Shown in pieces: positions 24,744-31,227 of a stretch of 55,834 nt of DNA (position 1 is its first letter; every line of letters starts with the position of its first letter). The stretch comes from Oscillospiraceae bacterium (GTDB taxonomy: Bacteria; Bacillota; Clostridia; Oscillospirales; Acutalibacteraceae). The stretch is taken from positions 1 to 55,834 of the forward strand of contig WRBQ01000010.1 in NCBI GenBank assembly GCA_009784445.1, written 5' to 3'. A model generated the notes under the pieces. That model was not told the DNA's origin. It was given only the letters and a program-made list of their open reading frames with translations, and did no database searches. The position numbers and the translations under genes were made by a program.

Positions 24744-26027
24744 ATGGCAATCCCGCGTGAGCAAATGCGCAAACGATTCACCAAAGAAAAAGTGCCGCTG
24801 CGCCAATGGTTATTGGGCTACGGCGGCTTTGATTTTCCATTTCTGATTGCAGTGACCATTTTGCTGTGCATTGGCTTGGTGATGATGTTTTCGGCAAGCT
24901 ATGTGTTTGCTGCGCGCCATTTTGGCGACCCTTATCACTTCATTCGCCAGCAAGCTATGTGGGCAGTGGTGGGTTTCGCGATTATGCTGCTGATTTCCAA
25001 AGTTAACCCGAATATTTTGCGTCGCTTTGGCTTGCCGATTATCGTGCTGGTTGTGGCCGTTGCGCTGCTGGTGATTGCCCTAGTAACCGGCACAGGAGGG
25101 TTCCGCCGCTGGATCACGATTCCGGGCGTGATTCAATTTCAGCCTTCCGAGGTGGCCAAAGTAGCGATCATCTGGTTTTTCGCCTATGCCATGGAGAAAT
25201 ATCAAAAGCCGGGTTATGCGCCGGTGCGGCAAACCAGCTTGGTGCCGGGCAAGCGCTTTCACAATTGGCTTGGCCGCTGGTGGCCGTCGTTCATGTACTT
25301 CATTGTCCTCGCGTTGGTGGCGGGGCTTGTGTTTGCTGGTGACCACGTGTCCGGCGCGATTATCATCGCTGGCATTGGTTTCATGATGATTTTTATCGGC
25401 GAGCAGCGCATTCCGCTGTTGGTCTATGCCATTCCTGCGGTGGCGGCAGTGGGCACGGTGGCGGCGGTGTTCAACAATCCGCACATCTTGCCGGATCACG
25501 CTGCTGCACGCATTGTGTCCTTCCTTGACCCTGCCAGTGACCCCACCGGCGGCAACTGGCAGATTCGCCAGTCGCTGTATGCCGTGGGTTCGGGCGGCTG
25601 GTTTGGGCAGGGCTGGGGCAGATCGATTCAAAAGCACTTATATCTGCCAGAGCCGCAAAACGACTTCGTATTCGCCATCGTGGCCGAGGAGCTTGGCTTC
25701 ATCGGCGCGATTTTGATTGTGGCACTGTTTGTGTTCCTAGTGTGGCGCGGCTTTGTGATTGCGCTGCGCACCAAAGACAGGTTTTATTCGCTGTTTGTGC
25801 TGGGCATTGTGCTGCAAGTTGGCCTGCAAACGGCACTGAACATCGCGGTGGTCACGGGCATGGTGCCCAACACGGGCATCCCGCTGCCGTTCTTTAGCTA
25901 TGGCGGCACGGCGCTGGTGGTGCTGATGGCGCAGATGGGCGTGGTGCTAGCGATCAGTCGAACGTCCAGCGAGCAAAAGCTGCGAGAGATGTTCTTTAGC
26001 GGGCGAAAGAAACAGGCAAAAGCATGA
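24744..26027 (+). CDS. ftsW: SEDS peptidoglycan polymerase FtsW
   Basis: A 427-aa SEDS-family glycosyltransferase with about 10 TM helices that polymerises lipid II at the septum with its partner PBP. Hallmarks are FQPSEVAK (about residues 133-140), the extracellular loop PDPSDPTGGNWQIRQSL-like segment, WGRSIQKHLYLPEPQNDFVFAI and GIPLPFFSYGGTAL. The dcw location supports FtsW over RodA. The ATG follows GGGGGTAGGT. A GTAGGG element starts 3 bp after its TGA. Confidence 0.93.
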   Translation: MAIPREQMRKRFTKEKVPLRQWLLGYGGFDFPFLIAVTILLCIGLVMMFSASYVFAARHFGDPYHFIRQQAMWAVVGFAIMLLISKVNPNILRRFGLPIIVLVVAVALLVIALVTGTGGFRRWITIPGVIQFQPSEVAKVAIIWFFAYAMEKYQKPGYAPVRQTSLVPGKRFHNWLGRWWPSFMYFIVLALVAGLVFAGDHVSGAIIIAGIGFMMIFIGEQRIPLLVYAIPAVAAVGTVAAVFNNPHILPDHAAARIVSFLDPASDPTGGNWQIRQSLYAVGSGGWFGQGWGRSIQKHLYLPEPQNDFVFAIVAEELGFIGAILIVALFVFLVWRGFVIALRTKDRFYSLFVLGIVLQVGLQTALNIAVVTGMVPNTGIPLPFFSYGGTALVVLMAQMGVVLAISRTSSEQKLREMFFSGRKKQAKA

Positions 26028-26029
26028 GT

Positions 26030-26085
26030 GTAGGGGCGGTCATTGGCCGTCCGTACAATAACGGACGCGCAATGCGCGCCCCTAC
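26030..26085. repeat. GTAGGG-ended palindromic element, copy 3
   Basis: The 56-bp shortest full copy: GTAGGGGCGGTCATTGG, then GCGCAATGCGCGCCCCTAC. It fills the gap between ftsW and the GNAT gene. Confidence 0.85.
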
Positions 26086-26096
26086 AAGGAGTTTTC

Positions 26097-26609
26097 ATGG
26101 ACAACAAAACCGCAACTTTTCGCTTGGCCGTACTCACTGATGCACCCGATATGGCGGAGATTCACGCTCGCTCATGGGAAGTGGCCTACAAAGATATTAT
26201 TCCGGCGGAGTACATTAAAGAAAAAAATACAACTCGTCCAGCGTTGTGGCAATGCATCCTATCAGAAGAAAATACAACGAGATATGTTGTTCAAACGGAT
26301 GGGAAAACCGTGGGTTTGCTTGCGTTTGGTTCGCCTGATGACGATGACTTGGATGATAGCGTTTATGACTTGCAAGGGCTCTATCTGCACCCGACTGTTT
26401 TTCGGCAAGGTATTGGTGCGCTGGCGACGAACTTTGCGTTTAACGCAGCCCGTGCTTTAGGTAAAACAGCCATGGTGGTCTGGGTTTTCGAGGATAACAC
26501 AAACTCGGTAATATTCTATGAAAAATGCGGATTTGTCGCAGACGGCAAAACAAAAACCTTGAGCTACGGCAAACCATTGCAGTGCATTAGAATGAGGTGT
26601 GAATTATAA
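26097..26609 (+). CDS. GNAT N-acetyltransferase inserted in the dcw cluster
   Basis: A 170-aa acetyltransferase with the acetyl-CoA loop RQGIGALATN (about residues 101-110) and C-terminal NTNSVIFYEKCGFVADGKTK. It sits between ftsW and murG, where other bacteria have no such gene, and is AT-richer than both. Its first 14 bases (ATGGACAACAAAAC) are identical to the first 14 of murG. This suggests insertion near the murG start. The ATG at 26097 follows AAGGAG. Its TAA overlaps the murG ATG by one base. Confidence 0.88.
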   Translation: MDNKTATFRLAVLTDAPDMAEIHARSWEVAYKDIIPAEYIKEKNTTRPALWQCILSEENTTRYVVQTDGKTVGLLAFGSPDDDDLDDSVYDLQGLYLHPTVFRQGIGALATNFAFNAARALGKTAMVVWVFEDNTNSVIFYEKCGFVADGKTKTLSYGKPLQCIRMRCEL

Positions 26610-27724
26610 TGGACAACAAAACGATTCTCTTCGCTGCGGGCGGCACAGGCGGACACATTAACCCTGCGCTTGCTGTGGCGGGCTTGATACGCCATCTACA
26701 TCCGAACGCAAACATACACTTTGTGGGCACTGCCGACCGCATGGAGGCCAAACTAGTGCCTGCGGCGGGCTATGCCTTCCATACCATCGAAATCAGCGGC
26801 TTTCAGCGCAGCTTTAGCCCGCAAAACATCAAGCGCAACCTGCTGACGGTGAAGCGATTGCTCACCGTGGGCGGACAAGTTAACCGGCTGCTCAATGAGC
26901 TGAAACCGGATATCGTGGTGGGTTTTGGCGGCTATGTTGCAGGACCCGTGCTGCGCGGTGCTGCCAAGCGCGGCTTTGCCACGGCCATTCACGAGCAAAA
27001 TGCCTACCCGGGCGTGACGAATAAAATGCTGGCGAAGCTAGTGGATAAAACGATGCTAGCCAGCGAAGAAGCAGGCCCGCGCATGGACTGCCAGCAGCCG
27101 CCGGTGACGGTTGGTCTACCCTTGCGCCGCGAGTTGCTGCAAGCTGACCGTGCAGTCTCACGTGCGGAGCTCGAGCTCGACAGCCGCCCGATGGTGCTTT
27201 CGATGGGTGGTTCGCAGGGGGCGCGGGCGATTAACGAAGCTGTGGTGGGCATGCTCGGCTTGCTGGCCAAGCAGGGGCGCACGCATTTTCAGCATGCCTA
27301 TGGGCAGTATGGAAAATGGGTGCCCGAGGCTGTGCGCAAAGCCGGTGTGCCTGCCAAGTGCGCGGAGCTGACGCTGCGGGAATACATTGACGACATGCCG
27401 CGCTGCATGGCGGCTGCGGACTTAGTCATTGCGCGGGCGGGTGCGGCAACGCTAGCAGAGCTGCAAGCTTGCGGTGTGCCCAGCGTGTTGATTCCCTCGC
27501 CCAACGTGACGGAGAATCATCAATTCCACAACGCCATGACCATGGTGCAGCGTGGCGCTGCTGTGCTCATTGAGGAAAAAGACCTGACGCCGCAGCATTT
27601 GGCGCAGACTGTGACTGAACTGCTGGGCGACCCGGTGAAGCTCACCAACATGAGCAAGGCTGCGCGCGCCATGGCGGTGACGGATGCGGCGGAGCGGATT
27701 TATATGGAGTTGTTGAAGCTGTGA
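26609..27724 (+). CDS. murG: Lipid II synthase MurG
   Basis: The 371-aa peripheral GT-B glycosyltransferase adds GlcNAc to lipid I. The N-terminal GGTGGHINPALA loop (about residues 11-22), IHEQNAYPG, SMGGSQGARAIN and ARAGAATLAEL / PSPNVTENHQ near the UDP-GlcNAc site are canonical. The TAATG overlap with the upstream GNAT implies coupled translation. Two palindromic elements follow. Confidence 0.97.
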   Translation: MDNKTILFAAGGTGGHINPALAVAGLIRHLHPNANIHFVGTADRMEAKLVPAAGYAFHTIEISGFQRSFSPQNIKRNLLTVKRLLTVGGQVNRLLNELKPDIVVGFGGYVAGPVLRGAAKRGFATAIHEQNAYPGVTNKMLAKLVDKTMLASEEAGPRMDCQQPPVTVGLPLRRELLQADRAVSRAELELDSRPMVLSMGGSQGARAINEAVVGMLGLLAKQGRTHFQHAYGQYGKWVPEAVRKAGVPAKCAELTLREYIDDMPRCMAAADLVIARAGAATLAELQACGVPSVLIPSPNVTENHQFHNAMTMVQRGAAVLIEEKDLTPQHLAQTVTELLGDPVKLTNMSKAARAMAVTDAAERIYMELLKL

Positions 27725-27731
27725 TAAAGAG

Positions 27732-27842
27732 GACGGACGAGCGAAGCTCGCCCCTACGAGCATTCGGCCAAAGGCCGCCAAGTCATCTGCGTTGAACGAG
27801 CTTTGCTCGCTAGCTCGTAGGGACGACCTGTGGTCGTCCGTA
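27732..27842. repeat. Pair of GTAGGG-type palindromes
   Basis: Two half elements: ACGGACGAGCGAAGCTCG to CCCCTAC (27732-27757) and GTAGGGACGACCTGTGG to GTCGTCCGTA (27817-27842). The spacer contains GGCCAAAGGCC and GAGCTTTGCTC hairpins. Confidence 0.8.
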
Positions 27843-27870
27843 ACATAGTGACACCCGAAAGGACAAGCTC

Positions 27871-28683
27871 ATGAGAAAAATTTTCGCCTTGGTGCTAGCC
27901 CTGCTGGTGCTGGCGGCTTGTGCCGCGCCTGTGGTGGACGAGCCTACCACCGAAACCACTGAGGAAGTCACCACCACACAGCCCGCATATACCCTCGCGC
28001 CGTTTGATATTGCCGTTGAGGTTGACGAAGACGACCCGTTTTCGTTTGTGCTGCGGGCTTATGCGGAGTTTGCGCAGTGGCACAGAGAAAATCGTGCTGT
28101 CTTGCTTGAGCAAGGCGATACCCTTGCGGCACTTGAGCAGTGGCAACACCCGCTGATGGAACATTTCACTATGCGACCCGAATGGGGGTTTAGTGATGTG
28201 CAAGGGCGTGCGAGCCAACTTTTATTTGAAATGCGTATGGAATATGCGCTGCATGACATCAGTGGCAACGGTGTGGAGGATTTGATAATACGCTTTAGTG
28301 AGGGCGACATACTAGTTGATATTTATTCTTTGGTGAATGGTGTGCCTGTGCAACAATTGCGAACGAGCGGTATTATGCGGATTTACCCTAGTGGCGTGGT
28401 AATAACCAGAGACGGACGCGGAACTCATTCGTGGGCAGACTTCTATCGCTTTGTGGATGGGCAATTGCGTTTAAGCACACGCGTATCTGCTCAAGAAAGA
28501 TTTGGCGAAAACTATGAGTCGTACACGTTATTCTTCAGAGTAACAGGCGAGTGGCAAGATGCAACTTTCATCCCTATCAGCGAGCAAGAATATAATCGAG
28601 TTTATGCACAGTACGGTGCTGAGCCTCGTCAAGCATCTAGCTTGGAGCATCTCAACTGGCGCCCCCTGTTTGTGCCCGCATAA
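27871..28683 (+). CDS. Predicted lipoprotein between murG and the FtsQ-like gene
   Basis: This 270-aa protein has a signal peptide ending in a lipobox (LVLAAC, Cys about 17). A Thr/Glu-rich spacer (about residues 25-43) and a globular domain follow. No enzymatic motif is visible; ISGNGVEDLIIRF resembles calcium-loop or FG-GAP-like turns seen in surface lipoproteins. The ATG follows AAAGGA. It is translated just ahead of the FtsQ-like gene (start 24 bp after). Function unknown; a cell-wall role is suggested only by location. Confidence 0.75.
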   Translation: MRKIFALVLALLVLAACAAPVVDEPTTETTEEVTTTQPAYTLAPFDIAVEVDEDDPFSFVLRAYAEFAQWHRENRAVLLEQGDTLAALEQWQHPLMEHFTMRPEWGFSDVQGRASQLLFEMRMEYALHDISGNGVEDLIIRFSEGDILVDIYSLVNGVPVQQLRTSGIMRIYPSGVVITRDGRGTHSWADFYRFVDGQLRLSTRVSAQERFGENYESYTLFFRVTGEWQDATFIPISEQEYNRVYAQYGAEPRQASSLEHLNWRPLFVPA

Positions 28684-28706
28684 TGCAAAACATAACGGAG
28701 AATCAC

Positions 28707-29339
28707 ATGCCAAAACAACGCAAACGAAAACGCAAAAACCGCGTGCTGCCCCTGCTGCTGGCTCTGCTGGTGCTGGGCGGCGCGGGCACGCTTGTGTATT
28801 TCGTCGTGCTGCCGATGCTGGGTGATTCCGGCCCGCAAGCCGTGCCGCTGGATGAACTGCAACCCGCCTTCGCTCAGCAAATGGACGAGCACTGGTGGGT
28901 GATATCCAGCTGTGGTGTGGTGATAGAAGCCGCGTCTATGCAGCCGCAACAAACGCTGCCGTTGTTTGGGCGGTCGTTGAATGACCCACAACCGGGGCAG
29001 CCCGCACAATGGCAGGGCGTGGCCACCATGTCACAAGATTTGCAGCAAATGCACGATGCGTTGGGCGCAAGTCCGTTGCGGCAACAGGTGAGCGGCCTGC
29101 GCATGTCGGGCTACCGTTTGCCGGACGTGGTGTTGCAGGGGCGCATTCGGGTGCGCTTTGGCACGGCACTGCATGTGGGCGGTACGCAGGATATTCCCTT
29201 GGCGGATCGCCTTGCTTTGGTTGAGCAGGTGCTGCGCCAATTGGATGTGCAAAACCCGAACTACCGTGGCATCCTCGATTTAAGTGTGCAGGGGCAAATG
29301 CCCTTTACGCCGAACTGGGATACGAACTGGGTGCCGTAA
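28707..29339 (+). CDS. Divergent FtsQ/DivIB-like protein
   Basis: A 210-aa bitopic protein: a very basic N-terminus (KQRKRKRKNR), one TM helix (about residues 13-35) and an extracellular domain. The C-terminal block VEQVLRQLDVQNPNYRGILDLSVQGQMPFTP recalls the beta-domain end of DivIB/FtsQ (helix then IDLR...). The POTRA motif is not evident. The position just before ftsZ supports a division role. ATG at 28707 is preferred (AACGGAGA upstream). Confidence in the family is modest. Confidence 0.55.
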   Translation: MPKQRKRKRKNRVLPLLLALLVLGGAGTLVYFVVLPMLGDSGPQAVPLDELQPAFAQQMDEHWWVISSCGVVIEAASMQPQQTLPLFGRSLNDPQPGQPAQWQGVATMSQDLQQMHDALGASPLRQQVSGLRMSGYRLPDVVLQGRIRVRFGTALHVGGTQDIPLADRLALVEQVLRQLDVQNPNYRGILDLSVQGQMPFTPNWDTNWVP

Positions 29340-29344
29340 AATAT

Positions 29345-29419
29345 GTAGGGGCGCGCATTGCGCGTCCGTTTTCTTTTGTGTCATGTGGGGAAGTCCGGAT
29401 GGCCAGTGGCCGCCCCTAC
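29345..29419. repeat. GTAGGG-ended palindromic element, copy 5
   Basis: GTAGGGGCGCGCATTGCG at the left and GGCCAGTGGCCGCCCCTAC at the right. Arm order is reversed relative to copies 1-3. Confidence 0.85.
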
Positions 29420-29445
29420 ATGAACTCATGTGACGTTCAACTGGC

Positions 29446-29610
29446 TTGTGTTCCGCACCCCTCCCTCACCCGTTGCGACGGGAGCTCCCTCTATCAGAGG
29501 GAGCCGAGGCTTGTTGCTTAAAGTTTCGCTGTCGTTATATACTAAAGCCCCTGTCTCCCTCTTGTAGAGGGGGATGTCCCGCAGGACAGGGGGAGGGGTG
29601 CGGAGCACAA
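29446..29610. mobile_element. MITE-like element with 20-bp terminal inverted repeats
   Basis: The ends TTGTGTTCCGCACCCCTCCC and GGGAGGGGTGCGGAGCACAA are inverse complements with one mismatch. The interior (about 125 bp) is a series of hairpins (CCCGTTGCGACGGG; GCTCCCTC...GAGGGAGC; TCTCCCTC...GAGGGGGA) with no ORF. No target duplication is obvious. Confidence 0.75.
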
Positions 29611-29629
29611 ATTCGCCATAATGTTTTGC

Positions 29630-29658
29630 TTGCATTTCTTGGCAGGACATGCTATAAT
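29630..29658 (+). promoter_or_regulatory. Promoter of ftsZ
   Basis: TTGCAT (29630-29635), 17 bp, TATAAT (29653-29658), 33 bp before the TTG start. Confidence 0.88.
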
Positions 29659-29690
29659 ATAGTATATTATACATGTAGGGGGACACACCC

Positions 29691-31178
29691 TTGTCTTTTG
29701 AGCTGATTAACGAAACAAGCCAAACCGTGCAAATCAAAGTGATTGGCGTGGGCGGCGGCGGCGGCAACGCCGTGAAACGCATGGTGGAAAGCCATGTGCA
29801 GGGCGCAGAGTTCATTGCGGTGAACACCGACCGACAGTCGCTTGAAACCTCGTCGGCCACACATAAAATTCAAATTGGCGAACGCGCAACCAAAGGGATG
29901 GGCGCGGGCGGTAATCCCGCCATGGGCGAAAAAGCCGCTGAAGAAGATCGCGAAAAAATTGCCAGCTTGTTGCGTGGCGCCGACATGGTCTTCATCACTG
30001 CGGGCATGGGCGGCGGCACCGGCACCGGTGCGGCACCCGTGATTGCCGAAATCGCCAAGGAACTGGGCATTTTAACGGTTGGTGTGGTCACCAAACCGTT
30101 CATGTTTGAGCGCGCTAATCGCATGAACGCTGCACTTGCGGGCATTGAAAAACTTGCCCGGCAGGTGGATAGTCTCATTGTGATTCCCAACGAGCGCTTG
30201 CGCAGCTTGAGCCCCAACGGCAAGCTTTCCATCAAAGAGGCATTTGCCAAGGCTGACGAAGTGTTGGTGGACGGCGTGCGCAATATCTCTGAGCTGATTA
30301 AAGTGCCGGCGTACATCAACTTGGACTTTGCCGACGTTTGCACGGTGATGAAGGGTGCGGGTTATGCGCACTTGGGCGTGGGCCGCGGCCAAGGTGAGGA
30401 TAAAGCCAAGCTGGCGGCGCAAAACGCTCTCGTTTCGCCGCTGCTGGAAACACGCATTGATGGCGCTAATGGGCTGATTATCAATATTCGTGCCAGCGAA
30501 GACCTTGACTTGGGCGACGTGGACGAAGCAGTGGAAATGATTACCGCAAGCACCGATCCCAATGCGCACGTGATTTGGGGCATCTTGTTTGACCCCGACA
30601 TGGACGACGAAATGATGGTGACTGTGATCGCCACGGGTTTTGACCCCGAAACGGTGGACCTGACGCCCGTGCCCACCAACGCACGCGCGCCGCGTCCAGC
30701 CACGCCGCAAACGACGCAACGTAGCGACCAAACTTTGCCGCAGGCACCATTATCGCCTTTGCCACCGTTTGACAGAACACAGCGAAGCGACGGAGCCCCA
30801 CCGCAGGTGGCACAGCGAAGCGATGGAGTTCCACCGCAGGTGGCGCCGCTGCCGGTGTTTGAAATGCCGGAATTTCCGCAGCAAGCAAAGCCTATGCCGG
30901 TTCAACCCAACTTTGATAGAACACAGCGAAGCGATGGAGCCCCACCGCAGGTGGCGCAGCGAAGCGACGAAGCCCCACCGCAGGTGGCGCAGGCGGCAGC
31001 ACCGCCCATCGTGCTGTTCCCGAATAAGCAGCGCGAAACGGCAGTGGACTTCACGCCTGCTGCGCCGTCGCCAGCAATTGAAGATGACGACCTTGACCCT
31101 AACCTTGAGCGCGACCACGAAACCGTGCTGCAAATCATCCGCGGGCGCATTAACGCGGCCAAACAAAATGGTAATTAA
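29691..31178 (+). CDS. ftsZ: Cell division GTPase FtsZ with repeat-expanded linker
   Basis: FtsZ (495 aa) forms the division ring. The tubulin fold spans about residues 1-325: GVGGGGGNAVKRM, the tubulin signature GGGTGTGAAPV (about residues 105-115), the T7 loop NLDFADV. The linker (about 330-435) holds four 11-residue units (QRSDGAPPQV type) encoded by a DNA element that is intergenic elsewhere. The end (IEDDDLDPNLERDHETVLQ) lacks the usual conserved C-terminal peptide of the D-IP-FLR type. Start TTG at 29691, after TAGGGGGA; no upstream ATG is available. Length is about 100-120 aa more than usual. Confidence 0.96.
   Translation: MSFELINETSQTVQIKVIGVGGGGGNAVKRMVESHVQGAEFIAVNTDRQSLETSSATHKIQIGERATKGMGAGGNPAMGEKAAEEDREKIASLLRGADMVFITAGMGGGTGTGAAPVIAEIAKELGILTVGVVTKPFMFERANRMNAALAGIEKLARQVDSLIVIPNERLRSLSPNGKLSIKEAFAKADEVLVDGVRNISELIKVPAYINLDFADVCTVMKGAGYAHLGVGRGQGEDKAKLAAQNALVSPLLETRIDGANGLIINIRASEDLDLGDVDEAVEMITASTDPNAHVIWGILFDPDMDDEMMVTVIATGFDPETVDLTPVPTNARAPRPATPQTTQRSDQTLPQAPLSPLPPFDRTQRSDGAPPQVAQRSDGVPPQVAPLPVFEMPEFPQQAKPMPVQPNFDRTQRSDGAPPQVAQRSDEAPPQVAQAAAPPIVLFPNKQRETAVDFTPAAPSPAIEDDDLDPNLERDHETVLQIIRGRINAAKQNGN
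30713..30987 (+). repeat. In-frame 33-bp repeats in the ftsZ linker
   Basis: Units at 30778-30810, 30811-30843, 30922-30954 and 30955-30987 share CACAGCGAAGCGAC and CCCCACCGCAGGTGG. A decayed unit lies at 30713-30746. At 33 bp they preserve the frame (11 residues each). The same two blocks occur outside genes at 38790-38849, and the first block again at 54118. Confidence 0.92.
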
Positions 31179-31181
31179 TCG

Positions 31182-31205
31182 GTAGGGCGGATGAAAATCC
31201 GCCCG
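31182..31205. repeat. Short GTAGGG-type hairpin
   Basis: GGTAGGGCGGATGAAAATCC, then GCCCG, forms a compact hairpin (GGGCGGAT / ATCCGCCC) between ftsZ and polA. It has no T-run. Confidence 0.6.
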
Positions 31206-31227
31206 TGTTTATTATAGAGGAGAGCAT

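Larger units (their letters stand above)
29340..29645. other. Repeat-filled gap before ftsZ
   Basis: A GTAGGG element (29345-29419), a MITE-like element (29446-29610) and the ftsZ promoter occupy the 351 bp; there is no gene. A short ORF at 29446-29706 is composed of repeat DNA. Confidence 0.7.

Noticed and set aside
29446..29706. 86-codon ORF before ftsZ
   Set aside because: It is made of the MITE-like repeat and runs into the ftsZ promoter and start; there is no ribosome-binding site.
30713..30987. Possible CRISPR array
   Set aside because: The repeats are direct and in frame with ftsZ, without regular spacers; no cas genes are present.
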